From contig NZ_JBIGIB010000003.1 in the NCBI RefSeq assembly GCF_043555935.1, positions 1 through 64,000 on the forward strand: 64,000 nucleotides of DNA. Reading direction: 5' to 3'. The DNA is from Pelomonas baiyunensis. GTDB lineage: Bacteria; Pseudomonadota; Gammaproteobacteria; Burkholderiales; Burkholderiaceae_C. Of this stretch, positions 27,070 to 36,714 are shown piece by piece; within the stretch, counting starts at the first letter, position 1; each line of letters starts with the position of its first letter. A program made the translations under genes and the position numbers. The notes beneath the pieces are model-generated. The model was given only the letters and a program-made list of their open reading frames with translations. It ran no database searches and was not told the origin of the DNA.

Positions 27070-28854
27070 CTAGAACAGCCGCTTGAGGCGCAGCTGGCCT
27101 TCGCGGCGGGTGAGTTCCCCCCGCTGACGCTGCGTGAAGCTGCCCACCAGCGTCCAGTCGCGGCCGAGGTACTTGGCCTGCGTCCACTGGAACTCGCGCA
27201 CTGTGCGTCCCTCGCCCAGGCCGTTGTTCACGGCGCTGAGCGTGATCACCGCCTTCATGTCGAACACCTGGCGCAACACCAGGCCCACGCTGGGCTGCAC
27301 AAAGACATAGGCCCCATGGCGCACGCCCACACCGGCCGACGCCATGGCGAACAGGTCCAGATCGCGGCCCACGCGCTCGGTCAGCCCGAGGCCCCCCTCC
27401 ACGCGCAAGCTACCCCGGCTGCTCAGGTCGGCCCCCACCTGGGCTTCGTGGCCGATCTTGAACCGGCCGGACCAGCCGCCCGTGAACCGGTCACGCGGCA
27501 GCAGCGACTCCACGGCGTACACGGTCGCCCGCTCCACCCGCGCGCCGCGCCCGTGCATCGACTGCGTGAGGGCGATGTCGAACAGCCGCAGCGAGCTCTC
27601 GCTGAAGTACATGTCGTTGCGGTCTTCCAGCCGATGGGAGGCCGGCAGGAACTCCAGCAGCAACGCGTCATCCCCGTCGCGCCGCATCACGCCCACGCTG
27701 AGCTGGGAGTCCGGCGGTGCCGCCGCCGGGCTGAACGCGGGGCTGCTGGTCAGGGCCAGGTCGGCCTGCGCGGCGTCTTGCAAACGGCGCTGGTAGGTCG
27801 CTGCCACGTCGGGTGACCGTCGGCCGCTTTGCACCACGTGCTGGTTGAGCGCCAAGGCCGCCTGCTGGCGCAGGAAGCTGCGGGCTGCCTGCGGCGCGGC
27901 AGCCGGGAGCGACTGCGTGGCCACGGCCTCCTGCACGGCGGCCACATCGGCGGCGTCGAGCGCGCCGTCCAGCAAATGCAGCGTCCAGCGCGGGGCACTC
28001 AGCGAGCGCGCCGGCTCCAGCACGCCGGCCGACTGCGCCGCGCGCACCACATCCTTGGGCGTGGTCCAGAGGTCCGGCGTGTCCAGCACCGCCGGCTGCA
28101 CCACCGCCAGCACCTGCTTCACAAGCGTGGCGCAGTTGTAGCGCTGGAAGTAGTAGGTGAACTGCACCGGGCGCAGTTCCATCAGGTGGGCCTGCAGCAG
28201 GCGGCGCTGGCTTGCGTCCACCCGCAGCGGGTGTTCCCACAGGCTGCGGCCCTCGCGGCCGATGTAGCCCTGCACCTGCTCGGCATAGGGGCTCAGCGTG
28301 AAGTACCCGGGCATGCCCGCCACCAAGCTGCGCCAGAACAGGCGCGGCAGGTTCCAAGTCACCGGCTCGGTGAAGAACGAGATCGCGTGCTCGCGCGGCT
28401 GGCCGGTGGCGTCGCGCCCGCTGAGCTTCAGGAACACGTGGCCCATCATGCTCGAGGGCTGGCTCAGTGTTTCTGAGGCGAACACGAGCGCCACCTCGTC
28501 CATGGGCGCCCGGGCATTGAATTCGGTGAGGTCGGCGCAGTGCGCGAGCGAGCGCTCGGGCAACACGCCCTGGCTGTGCAGCCAGATGTAGCGAGCCGGA
28601 AAGCGGCACACCGCCTGGGGGTCGGGGCCCTGCAGCAGGGCCAGCGTGGCCTGCAACTCGGCTTGCAAGGAAAACTGCGACAGCGTCAGCAGGAACGCAG
28701 GGTCGCGCACCATGGGCTCGCCATCTCGCACATGCAGCAGCGCTGCCCAGGCGGGATGGGTGGCGACCTCGTTCACGTCGGCCACGTCGGCCATGGCCAC
28801 AGGGGCTGCGGCCACACACAGCCATGCAAAAGCGGCCCGAAGGCCGCTTTGCAT
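27070..28854 (-). CDS. DUF4105 outer-membrane/periplasmic protein
   Basis: This is a 594-residue protein with a signal peptide (residues 1-24). The N-terminal half carries the DUF4105 domain (SSMMGHVFLKLSG, with a conserved Asn-Cys in YFQRYNCATLVKQVL, recalling NlpC/P60-type or LPS-modifying peptidase folds). The C-terminal half (about 390-594) has alternating beta segments ending in Phe, as in an outer-membrane barrel. The start is the first Met after the small lipoprotein gene, 20 bases downstream of it. No strong ribosome-binding site is present, so coupling is likely. The substrate is unknown. Confidence 0.75.
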   Translation of the reverse strand: MQSGLRAAFAWLCVAAAPVAMADVADVNEVATHPAWAALLHVRDGEPMVRDPAFLLTLSQFSLQAELQATLALLQGPDPQAVCRFPARYIWLHSQGVLPERSLAHCADLTEFNARAPMDEVALVFASETLSQPSSMMGHVFLKLSGRDATGQPREHAISFFTEPVTWNLPRLFWRSLVAGMPGYFTLSPYAEQVQGYIGREGRSLWEHPLRVDASQRRLLQAHLMELRPVQFTYYFQRYNCATLVKQVLAVVQPAVLDTPDLWTTPKDVVRAAQSAGVLEPARSLSAPRWTLHLLDGALDAADVAAVQEAVATQSLPAAAPQAARSFLRQQAALALNQHVVQSGRRSPDVAATYQRRLQDAAQADLALTSSPAFSPAAAPPDSQLSVGVMRRDGDDALLLEFLPASHRLEDRNDMYFSESSLRLFDIALTQSMHGRGARVERATVYAVESLLPRDRFTGGWSGRFKIGHEAQVGADLSSRGSLRVEGGLGLTERVGRDLDLFAMASAGVGVRHGAYVFVQPSVGLVLRQVFDMKAVITLSAVNNGLGEGRTVREFQWTQAKYLGRDWTLVGSFTQRQRGELTRREGQLRLKRLF

Positions 28855-28874
28855 GCGCAAGCGCAGGCGCTGGA

Positions 28875-29237
28875 TCACTGGCAGCTGACGACCACCGAGT
28901 CCGCGTACTTCCACATGCGTTCGGTCGAGTAGTCGGTCGTGGAGCCGAAGGCGCCGCCGCTCAGGATGTTGATGAAGAACTTGGAGTCCACGGTGCTGGC
29001 CACGGTGGTGTTCTTGGCGCAACCGGCGGTGTCGACGGTCACGATCTTGTCGCCCTTGGCGCGGGTGAAGGGCACCACGGCCGGTGCGGTGAAGGCCTTG
29101 CCGTCCACCGAGCCGGTGATGGGCTTGCCCGTGGACGAGGTGATGTTCACCGATTGGGTGGGCTCGTTGAGGATGGACGCGCAGCCGGTGGACAGGACAG
29201 CGATGGCAGCCAGAGCGGCAGCGTTGAAAAGCTTCAT
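28875..29237 (-). CDS. Small lipoprotein
   Basis: This 120-residue lipoprotein has the lipobox LSTGC (Cys19) after a short signal peptide, followed by a beta-rich, PEGA-like start (SILNEPTQSVNITSSTGKPI). Cysteines at about residue 73 and near the C-terminus (VVVSCQ) could form a disulphide. It lies directly upstream of the DUF4105 gene with a 20-base gap, so the two envelope proteins are probably made together. No specific function is recognised. Confidence 0.75.
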   Translation of the reverse strand: MKLFNAAALAAIAVLSTGCASILNEPTQSVNITSSTGKPITGSVDGKAFTAPAVVPFTRAKGDKIVTVDTAGCAKNTTVASTVDSKFFINILSGGAFGSTTDYSTERMWKYADSVVVSCQ

Positions 29238-29495
29238 GGTTCTGAATCGTTAGGTTGAATGAACACGGGCCGGCCGTTGCCACCGCCTTCGGGAACGCCA
29301 ACGCCCGGCGCATGGCTGGCGCCATGCAACCCCGGTGCGTGTGTTTTCCTCCCTGCAGGCCGTTGTGCCACGGCTGGACGCGGCGCACTGTAGCGGTGCG
29401 TTTGTCGTGGCCAGCCAACATTTCCTGGGCAACAACCCCTACGCCGCGGGGGGAGTAATCACCTGGGCTCACACCCCGGCCGCGGGCCTGGACGG

Positions 29496-31490
29496 TCAGC
29501 CCACCAGCAGCTTTTTCTCGGCCAGCGCCAGCGCGGCTGGCGTGCCGCTGATCACCAGCGTGTCGCCGCCGGCCAGCACGGTGCTCGACTCCACGAACAC
29601 GCCCTTGCCGCTGGCGCGGCGCAGCGACACCACGGCCACGCCCAGGGCGTGCAGGGCGAGGTCGTCCAGCAGCTCGCCGGCATGGGCGCTGGCGGTGGGC
29701 AGGGTGACGGAACTCAGGCGGGCTTGCTCAACCTCGTCGGCGGTGTCGTCATCGGCGCCGTGGAAGTAGCCGCGCAGCAGGCCGTAGCGCTTGTCGCGCG
29801 CGTCGCGGGTGATGCGGATCACGCGGCGCATGGGCACGCCCACCAGCGCCAGCGCGTGCGAGGCCAGCATCAGGCTGCCCTCAATCGCCTCGGGCACCAC
29901 CTCGGTGGCGCCGGCGCCCTTGAGCTTTTCCAGGTCACCGTCGTCGATGGTGCGCACCACCACCGGCACGCGCGGCGCGTGCGTCTGCACGAGGTTCAGG
30001 ATCTTCAGCGCCGAGGGGGTGTCGTGGTAGGTCACCACCACGGCGCTGGCCCGCGCCAGGCCCGCCGCCATCAGGCTTTGCACCTTGGCCGCGTCCCCGA
30101 ACACCACACTCTGGCCGGCGGCGGCGGCCTGGCGCACGCGGTCGGGGTCCAGGTCCAGCGCCATGTACGGAATGTGCTCGCCCTCCAGCAGCCGCGCCAG
30201 GTTCTGGCCCGAGCGGCCGTAGCCGCAGATGATCACGTGGGCCTCGCTCTTGATGCTTTTCTTGGCGATGGTGGTGAGCTGCACCGACTGCATCAGCCAG
30301 TCGCTGCTGGAGAGCTTCATCACGATGCGGTTGCTGTACATCACCAACAGCGGCGTGGCGAGCATGGACATCACCATGCTGGCCAGCACGGGGCTCACCC
30401 ACTGCTCGGCAATCAGCCGCTGCTGCGCGCCCAGCGTGAGCAGCACGAAACCAAACTCGCCGGCCTGCGCCAGATACAGGCCGGTGCGCAGCGCCACCCC
30501 CGGCGGCGAGCGGAACAGCCGCGCCAGCCCGGCGATCAACGCGAACTTGGCCACGATGGGCATCACCGTCAGCAAGATCACCAGCCACCAGTGGTCCACC
30601 AAGGGGTGCCAGTCCAGCTTCATGCCGATGGTGATGAAGAACAGGCCCAGCAGCACATCGTGGAAAGGCCGGATGTCGGTCTCCACCTGGTGCTTGTATT
30701 CGGTTTCGGCAATCAGCATGCCAGCCACGAAAGCGCCCAGCGCCAGGCTCAGGCCCGCGTGCTCGGTCATCCAGGCCAGGCCCAGCGTCACGAGCAGCAG
30801 GTTCAGCATGAAGAGCTCGTCGCTCTTGCGCCGGGCCACCAGCGTGAGCCACCAGCGCATCAGCTTCTGGCCACCGTACAGCAGCAGCGTGAGCAGCACC
30901 GCCGCCTTGAGCCCGGCCCAGGCCAGCGCCTCGGCCATCTCGCCGCCGCTGCTGTTCAGCGCCGGAATCAGCACCAGCAGCGGCACCACGGCCAAGTCCT
31001 GGAACAGCAGCACGCCCATCACCAGCTTGCCGTGCGGGCTCTCCAGCTCCAGCCGCTCGGCCATCAGCTTCACGACGATGGCGGTGGAGCTCATGGCCAT
31101 GGCCGCGCCCAGCACCAGGGCGCCTTCCCAGTTCAAGTCCCACGCGCGCCCGAGCGCGGCAAAGCCGGTCACCAGCAACGCGTTGCCCAGCACCGCGCCG
31201 CCCACCGTCAGCACCACCTGCGCCAGGCCGAGGCCGAACACCGCGGTCTTGAGCGCCCGCAGCTTGGGCAGGTTGAACTCCAGCCCGATGGCAAACATCA
31301 GGAACACCACGCCGAACTCGGCCAGGTACTGGATGCCCGCCGAGTCGTGCGCGAAGGCCAGCGCGTTCGGCCCGATCAGCACCCCCACCGCCAGGTAGCC
31401 CAGCATGGGCGGCAGCTTCAGCGAACGGCAGACGACCACACCCAGCACGGCGGCCACGAGATAGAGGAGGGCAAGGTCGAGCGAGGTCAC
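29496..31490 (-). CDS. Kef-type monovalent cation:proton antiporter (CPA2)
   Basis: This is a 664-residue inner-membrane antiporter. An N-terminal exchanger domain of about a dozen spans begins SLDLALLYLVAAVLGVVVC. From about residue 415 there is a TrkA-N/KTN nucleotide-binding domain (VIICGYGRSGQNLARLL), and a TrkA-C domain at the end. It probably exports K+ or Na+ in exchange for protons under nucleotide control. The GTG at 31490 is preferred because the family starts here; a longer frame upstream has no coding character. It is divergent from glutamate dehydrogenase. A KefF-type ancillary gene is absent. Confidence 0.85.
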   Translation of the reverse strand: MTSLDLALLYLVAAVLGVVVCRSLKLPPMLGYLAVGVLIGPNALAFAHDSAGIQYLAEFGVVFLMFAIGLEFNLPKLRALKTAVFGLGLAQVVLTVGGAVLGNALLVTGFAALGRAWDLNWEGALVLGAAMAMSSTAIVVKLMAERLELESPHGKLVMGVLLFQDLAVVPLLVLIPALNSSGGEMAEALAWAGLKAAVLLTLLLYGGQKLMRWWLTLVARRKSDELFMLNLLLVTLGLAWMTEHAGLSLALGAFVAGMLIAETEYKHQVETDIRPFHDVLLGLFFITIGMKLDWHPLVDHWWLVILLTVMPIVAKFALIAGLARLFRSPPGVALRTGLYLAQAGEFGFVLLTLGAQQRLIAEQWVSPVLASMVMSMLATPLLVMYSNRIVMKLSSSDWLMQSVQLTTIAKKSIKSEAHVIICGYGRSGQNLARLLEGEHIPYMALDLDPDRVRQAAAAGQSVVFGDAAKVQSLMAAGLARASAVVVTYHDTPSALKILNLVQTHAPRVPVVVRTIDDGDLEKLKGAGATEVVPEAIEGSLMLASHALALVGVPMRRVIRITRDARDKRYGLLRGYFHGADDDTADEVEQARLSSVTLPTASAHAGELLDDLALHALGVAVVSLRRASGKGVFVESSTVLAGGDTLVISGTPAALALAEKKLLVG

Positions 31491-31675
31491 CGGGCGATGG
31501 TATGCGGGCCGCTCAACGCCCCGGGCGGCGTGCCGGGACCCCGTGAATTTCGGCACGGGTCTGCGGGGGCCATGCACGGCTTGCATAAGCGCATGAGCAC
31601 TTGGCTAGACAAGCTCTGGCAGCGAAGGGATGCTTCGCGATACCGTTCGCCCCACTCAAAGTTACGGAGCATTTC

Positions 31676-32947
31676 ATGCCCAACCTGTCCTTCGTTTCGC
31701 CCACGCGCAACAGTCCGTGGGGAACGTACCTGTCGCAGATTGACGCGGTCGAGCCCTACCTGGGCCACCTGAGCAAGTGGGTCGAGACGCTGCGCCGCCC
31801 CAAGCGCGCGCTGATCGTGGACATCCCCATCGAGCTGGACAACGGCACCGTCGCCCACTTCGAGGGCTACCGTGTGCAGCACAGCCTGACGCGCGGCCCG
31901 GGCAAGGGCGGCGTGCGCTACCACCCGGACGTCACGCTGGAAGAAGTGATGGCCCTGTCGGCCTGGATGACGATCAAGAACGCCGCGGTGAACCTGCCCT
32001 ACGGCGGCGCCAAGGGCGGCATCCGTGTCGATCCGTCGCTGCTGTCGATGAAGGAACTGGAAAAGGTTACGCGCCGGTACACCAGCGAGATCGGCATCAT
32101 CATCGGCCCGACGCAAGACATCCCGGCGCCCGACGTGAACACCAACGGCAAGATCATGGCCTGGATGATGGACACGTACTCGATGAACGTCGGCGCCACG
32201 GCGACCGGCGTCGTCACCGGCAAGCCCATCGAACTGGGTGGCTCGCTGGGTCGCGTGGCCGCCACCGGCCGTGGCGTGTTCGTGGTGGGCCGTGAAGCCA
32301 TGCGCCGCCTGAACATCGACATGGAAGGCGCCCGTGTGGCCGTGCAGGGCTTCGGCAACGTCGGCTCCATCGCCGCCAAGCTGTTCGCCGCCAACGGCGC
32401 CAAGGTGGTGTGCGTGCAAGACCACACCGGCACCATCCTGAACCAGAACGGCTTCGACATGGCCGACCTGCTGGACCACGTGGCCAAGACCCGTGGCGTG
32501 GCCGGCTTCAAGGGCGGCGACATGATCGCCAACGAAGACTTCTGGGGCGTGAAGAGCGACGTGCTGATCCCGGCCGCGCTGGAAGGCCAGATCACCGCCG
32601 AGCGCGCCCAGCGCCTGCAGACCCGCCTGGTGCTGGAAGGCGCCAACGGCCCGACCACGCCCGACGGCGAAGCCGTGCTGGCCGACCGCGGCATCGTGGT
32701 GGTGCCGGACGTGATCGCCAACGCCGGCGGCGTGACCGTGTCTTACTTCGAGTGGGTGCAAGACTTCTCGTCCTTCTTCTGGACGGAAGACGAGATCAAC
32801 CTGCGCCTGGACAAGATCATGGTGGGCTCGTTCAAGCACATCTGGGAAACCGGCGAACAGCACAAGATTCCGCTGCGCACCGCCGCGTTCACCGTGGCTT
32901 GCACGCGCGTGCTGCAGGCCCGCGAAGAGCGTGGCCTCTATCCCTGA
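31676..32947 (+). CDS. gdhA: Glutamate dehydrogenase
   Basis: This 423-residue enzyme interconverts 2-oxoglutarate and glutamate. PYGGAKGGIRVDP holds the catalytic Lys113, and GPTQDIPAPDVNT carries the conserved Asp. The Rossmann motif VAVQGFGNVGS follows. Length and the Gly-rich spacing fit the hexameric small-subunit type of NAD-linked or dual enzymes. The start at 31676 is supported by GGAG upstream. It could use the 2-oxoglutarate made by the arabinose pathway, though nothing links the two genes physically. Confidence 0.93.
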   Translation: MPNLSFVSPTRNSPWGTYLSQIDAVEPYLGHLSKWVETLRRPKRALIVDIPIELDNGTVAHFEGYRVQHSLTRGPGKGGVRYHPDVTLEEVMALSAWMTIKNAAVNLPYGGAKGGIRVDPSLLSMKELEKVTRRYTSEIGIIIGPTQDIPAPDVNTNGKIMAWMMDTYSMNVGATATGVVTGKPIELGGSLGRVAATGRGVFVVGREAMRRLNIDMEGARVAVQGFGNVGSIAAKLFAANGAKVVCVQDHTGTILNQNGFDMADLLDHVAKTRGVAGFKGGDMIANEDFWGVKSDVLIPAALEGQITAERAQRLQTRLVLEGANGPTTPDGEAVLADRGIVVVPDVIANAGGVTVSYFEWVQDFSSFFWTEDEINLRLDKIMVGSFKHIWETGEQHKIPLRTAAFTVACTRVLQAREERGLYP

Positions 32948-32970
32948 TCCGCGTTCCGACGCTGCAAGAC

Positions 32971-32995
32971 AAGCCCGCCTCGCGCGGGCTTTTTT
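32971..32995 (+). terminator. Rho-independent terminator of gdhA
   Basis: AAGCCCGC and GCGGGCTT form an 8-bp stem with a short loop, followed by TTTTT. It lies 23 bases after the gdhA stop and before the convergent OsmC gene. Confidence 0.9.
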
Positions 32996-33014
32996 GCGCC
33001 TGGGCGCCCGGGCC

Positions 33015-33458
33015 TCAGCCCTTCACCACCGCGCCGGTGCTGTCCAGCACGCGCAGCGTGACGGGAATCGCGGCGGCGATGCTTTGCGTCACGGTGCAGA
33101 AGTCTTCAAACGTGTCCAGCACCCGCTGCAGGTGCGCCAGGTCTGCCGCTGGCTGACCCAGGTGCAGATCCACCGCCAGCGCCTGCACGCGGTTGCGGCC
33201 GCGGTCGTTGCGGCCCACGGTGGCCTGCACCTCGGTGCGCAGGGGCGAGGGGTCGTCCTTGTACTTCTGGCAGGCAAACCACAGCGACGCACTCAGGCAG
33301 TGGCCCACGGCCGAGGCCAGCAGTTCCACCGGGTCCGGGCCCTGGCCGGTGCCCAGCGGCGGCGGCTCGTCGGCCAGCAGCACGGCATCGCGCGCGCCGT
33401 GCCGGTGCTCGAACAGGTAGTTCTGGCGTTGGGTGAGGGTGGCGGTGGGGTGGTCCAT
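33015..33458 (-). CDS. OsmC family protein
   Basis: This 147-residue OsmC/Ohr-fold protein probably acts in thiol-dependent peroxide detoxification. It has the first conserved cysteine in SAVGHCLSAS (Cys54) and a second in EDFCTVTQSI (Cys121), the spacing used by the family's redox pair. DPVELLASAVGHCL is the family signature. The start at 33458 follows from family length. It is convergent with gdhA and 14 bases downstream of the periplasmic protein gene. Confidence 0.85.
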   Translation of the reverse strand: MDHPTATLTQRQNYLFEHRHGARDAVLLADEPPPLGTGQGPDPVELLASAVGHCLSASLWFACQKYKDDPSPLRTEVQATVGRNDRGRNRVQALAVDLHLGQPAADLAHLQRVLDTFEDFCTVTQSIAAAIPVTLRVLDSTGAVVKG

Positions 33459-33472
33459 GTGGGTGCTCCGGG

Positions 33473-34225
33473 TCAGCGCAGGTCGTCGGTCTCGAAATAC
33501 AGCTCGGCCACGCCGGGCGACTGGAAGGCGCGCTGCACCGCGGCGGTGGGGCGGGCCAGGCCGTTCAGGGGCACGGTCACGTCCTGATGCACGCCCGGCG
33601 GGGCCAGGCGCAGGATGTGGTCGAAGTCCGGCCGGCGGTCGATGCGCTTGAGCGCGAACCATTCCTCCCCCCGGCCCACCAGCAGGTAGCGGCCGGTGCC
33701 GCCGGTGCGCGGCTCGGGCTGCAGGCGGCTGAACAGCAGCACCTCGTCCACCACCACATGCTGGGTGCCGGGCTGCGGCTGGCCGCCGCGCTCGAAGTGG
33801 CCCTGGAAGAAGCGAGCGTCGAACTCGCGCAGCGGCTGGGCGTGCGCCGGGTTCAGGCGCAGCAGGTCGAAGGTTTCGGGGTCCAGCGTCCACAGGCGCG
33901 GCTCGCGGGCGAGGGTTTCGCGCAGGCGGCGGTCGGCGGCGGCGTCGGCCAGATGAAAGCGCAGCACGACCTGGCTGTCGTGCGGGGCGTGGAACATGGG
34001 CAGGTGCGAGGCATACAGGCCCTCGCGCCCGCCGAACACGGCCATGCCGTGCCCACCAATTGCAGTGGCGGTTGCAGTCGCAGGCGCGGTTGCAGTGGCC
34101 GGTGCGGTGGCCGGCGCGGCCGGCATCAAGCGGGCTGCCGGCGCCTTCGCTTGCGCCAGCACCGCGCACGGCAGCACGGCCAGGGCCAACGCGCAGGCCC
34201 GCATACAGAGGTGAAGGGCAGTCAT
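33473..34225 (-). CDS. Conserved periplasmic protein of unknown function
   Basis: This is a 250-residue protein with a signal peptide (residues 8-24, cleaved after VLAQA) and an Ala/Thr/Pro low-complexity stretch (about 27-55, ATAPATATAPA). The remaining domain has HGMAVFGGREGLYASHLPMFHAPHDSQVVLRF, a motif I associate with Burkholderiales hypothetical proteins. His-rich loops (HLPMFHAPH) could bind metal. No function is recognised. It is divergent from the DUF2242 lipoprotein. The start could also be the Met 8 codons downstream. Confidence 0.65.
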   Translation of the reverse strand: MTALHLCMRACALALAVLPCAVLAQAKAPAARLMPAAPATAPATATAPATATATAIGGHGMAVFGGREGLYASHLPMFHAPHDSQVVLRFHLADAAADRRLRETLAREPRLWTLDPETFDLLRLNPAHAQPLREFDARFFQGHFERGGQPQPGTQHVVVDEVLLFSRLQPEPRTGGTGRYLLVGRGEEWFALKRIDRRPDFDHILRLAPPGVHQDVTVPLNGLARPTAAVQRAFQSPGVAELYFETDDLR

Positions 34226-34374
34226 GCGGGCATTCTCGGCCGCGGTGGGGCCGGGCGCCGGGCTGGGGGCTTGGGCGGCGCGGGTTCTCCCGGTCAGCGC
34301 GGTGCCGCCATCGCGCGTTGCAGCACGCCGCGCAGCGCAACAAAAGCGCGACACGACGACGGAATAATCCCGCC

Positions 34375-34932
34375 ATGCCTCGCATCTGCACCCTGCTCCT
34401 CGCGCCCCTGCTTGCCGCCCTGCTGGCCGGCTGCAGCGCCCTGCCTTCGCTGCCCGAGAAGCCGCCCAAGGCCGTGTACCAAGGCGAGAAGTTCACCGCC
34501 GAAGAAACCTTTTCGCGGCTGTTCGACGCCAACGTGGACGACACCTGCGAAGCCGCCCGCCGGGCGCTGCTGAGCCAGGGCTACGTCATCAGCAAAGCCG
34601 GCGGCGGCATGGTGCAGGGCGCCAAGCGCTTCCAGCCCGAGGGCGAAGTGCACGTGGAGATCGCCTTCAACGTGGTGTGCGTGGGCGAGGGCGCCAAGCA
34701 GCAGGTGGCCACGGCCTACGTGAGCGCGCTGCAAGACCGCTACGTCATCAAGAAAAGCTCGCAGGCCGCCAGCCTGGGCGTGAGCGCGCTGGGCTCCATC
34801 TCGGTACCGCTGTCGTCCACACAAGACTCGATGGTGAAGGTGGCCTCCGAAACCATTCCCGCCGGCGGCTTTTACGACCGCTTCTTCACCCTGATGCAAC
34901 GCATGCTGCGCGAAAGCGCCGCCGACCGCTGA
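34375..34932 (+). CDS. DUF2242 family lipoprotein
   Basis: This 185-residue lipoprotein has lipobox LLAGC (Cys19) after a short hydrophobic leader. The body begins YQGEKFTAEETFSRLFDANVDDTCEAARRALLSQGYVI, typical of DUF2242. Two cysteines (in DDTCEA and NVVCVG) may pair. It ends in a 1-base overlap (TGATG) with the carboxypeptidase gene, so the two are co-translated. Function is unknown; an envelope scaffold or sensing role is possible. Confidence 0.8.
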   Translation: MPRICTLLLAPLLAALLAGCSALPSLPEKPPKAVYQGEKFTAEETFSRLFDANVDDTCEAARRALLSQGYVISKAGGGMVQGAKRFQPEGEVHVEIAFNVVCVGEGAKQQVATAYVSALQDRYVIKKSSQAASLGVSALGSISVPLSSTQDSMVKVASETIPAGGFYDRFFTLMQRMLRESAADR

Positions 34933-36698
34933 TGCGCCGACTCCCTTGGCCGCTGGCCCTGCTGGCGCTGCTGGCCAGCCCCACCCTGCACGCCGCCCCG
35001 CGCGCACCCGACCTCACCACCCACGCCGAGCGCAGCGGCTTCACGCAAACCGGCCGCTACGACGAAGTGGACCGCCTGTGCCACGGCTTCGCCCGCGCCC
35101 ACCCGCGTGAGGTGCGCTGCACGCGCTTCGGCACCACGCCGCAGGGCCGGCCGATGTGGGCGCTGGTGGCCAGCCAGTCCGGCGCGCTCACGCCCGAGGC
35201 GGCCCACCGCCGCGGCCTGCCGGTGACGCTGGTGCAGGGCGGCATCCATGCGGGCGAGATTGAAGGCAAGGACGCCGGCTTCCTGGCCCTGCGCGAGCAG
35301 CTCGCCCGGCCCGGCGCCTTGAAGCAGCAGGTGCTGGTGTTCGTGCCCGTGTTCAACGTGGACGGCCACGAACGCTTCGGCGCCTGGAACCGCCCCAACC
35401 AGCGCGGCCCCGAGCAGATGGGCTGGCGCACCACCGCCCAGAACCTCAACCTCAACCGCGACTACGCCAAGGCCGACGCGCCCGAGATGCAGGCCATGCT
35501 GGGCCTGGTGCGCACCTGGGACCCGCTGGTGGCCGTGGACCTGCACACCACCGACGGCGCGCAGTTCCAGCACGACATTGCCGTGATGGTGGAGCCCGTG
35601 CAGTCGGGCGACGAGGCCCTGCGCACCGCCGGCCGTGCCTGGCGCGACGGCGTGATCGAGCAACTGCGCGCCCAGGGCGGCCTGCCGCTGCCGTTCTACC
35701 CGTCGTTCGTGGAGGCCGACAACCCGGCCAGCGGCTTCAAGGACTCGGTGTCCACCCCGCGCTTTTCCACCGGCTACTTCGTGCTGCGCAACCGGCTGGG
35801 CATGCTGGTGGAAACGCACTCCTGGCGCCCCTACCCCCACCGCGTGCGCCAAACCCGCCAAACCGTGGACGCCGTGCTCAACCTCGTGGCCACCCACGGC
35901 CGCCAGTGGTTGGCGCAAGCGCACGAGGCTGACGCCCGCGCCGCGCAGCTCACTGAACTGCCGCTGGCCTGGCGCACGCTGGACGACGCCCGCACCATCG
36001 ACTTCCTCGGCTACGCCTACACCCGCACGCCCAGCGACATCTCCGGCGCGCTGATGACGCGCTACGACGAAACCCGCCCCGAGGTGTGGAAGCTGCCGCT
36101 GCGCGACCGCATCGTGCCCGACCGCCTGCGCGCCGCGCCCCGCGCCGGCTACCTGGTGCCGGCCGAACACGCCGGCTGGGTGGGCGAGAAGCTGGCGCAG
36201 CACGGCATTCGCTTCGAGCGGCTGACCGCCGGCCACGACGCGCTGGCTGTGCAAGCCTTTCGCGCCACCGCCGTGAAGCGCAGCGCCCCCAGCGTGGAAG
36301 GCCGCCCACGTGCGGACCTGGCCGGCGACTGGGCCACCGAGACCCGCGCCCTGCCCGCCGGCAGCCTGTTCGTGCCCATTGCCCAACCGCTGGCGCGCCT
36401 CGTGATGAACCTGCTGGAGCCCGACGCGCCCGACGCCCTGGCCGCCTGGGGCCGGTTCGACGCCGCCTTCGAGCAAAAGGAATACATGGAGCCCTACGTG
36501 GCCGAGCAGGTGGCCCGCGAGCAACTGGCCGCCAGCCCGGCGCTGGCCGAGGAATTCCAAACCCGGCTGCGCACCGACCCCGCCTTTGCCGCCAGCGCCG
36601 AGCAGCGCCTGGCCTTCTTCCACCGCCGCCACCCGAGCTGGGACGAGCGCTTCAACCTCTACCCCGTGCTGCGCGTGGACGCGCGCCCCACGCCCTGA
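34932..36698 (+). CDS. M14 family zinc carboxypeptidase, exported
   Basis: This is a 588-residue metallo-carboxypeptidase. Zinc ligands are visible in GGIHAGEIEGKD (His106, Glu109) and DLHTTDGAQ (His205), the substrate-binding Arg in NLNRDY (Arg176) and the catalytic Glu in MLVETHSW (Glu294). A signal peptide covers residues 1-22, so it acts in the periplasm or outside. It is longer than a bare M14 domain: about 280 C-terminal residues add a domain of unknown role. It is coupled to the DUF2242 lipoprotein. The target could be peptides or peptidoglycan. Confidence 0.87.
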   Translation: MRRLPWPLALLALLASPTLHAAPRAPDLTTHAERSGFTQTGRYDEVDRLCHGFARAHPREVRCTRFGTTPQGRPMWALVASQSGALTPEAAHRRGLPVTLVQGGIHAGEIEGKDAGFLALREQLARPGALKQQVLVFVPVFNVDGHERFGAWNRPNQRGPEQMGWRTTAQNLNLNRDYAKADAPEMQAMLGLVRTWDPLVAVDLHTTDGAQFQHDIAVMVEPVQSGDEALRTAGRAWRDGVIEQLRAQGGLPLPFYPSFVEADNPASGFKDSVSTPRFSTGYFVLRNRLGMLVETHSWRPYPHRVRQTRQTVDAVLNLVATHGRQWLAQAHEADARAAQLTELPLAWRTLDDARTIDFLGYAYTRTPSDISGALMTRYDETRPEVWKLPLRDRIVPDRLRAAPRAGYLVPAEHAGWVGEKLAQHGIRFERLTAGHDALAVQAFRATAVKRSAPSVEGRPRADLAGDWATETRALPAGSLFVPIAQPLARLVMNLLEPDAPDALAAWGRFDAAFEQKEYMEPYVAEQVAREQLAASPALAEEFQTRLRTDPAFAASAEQRLAFFHRRHPSWDERFNLYPVLRVDARPTP

Positions 36699-36714
36699 GC
36701 CACGATGCATCGCC

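Noticed and set aside
34060..34135. Tandem GT/GC-rich repeats near the periplasmic protein start
   Set aside because: They code an Ala/Thr/Pro stretch in that gene; no evidence of a regulatory or phase-variable role.
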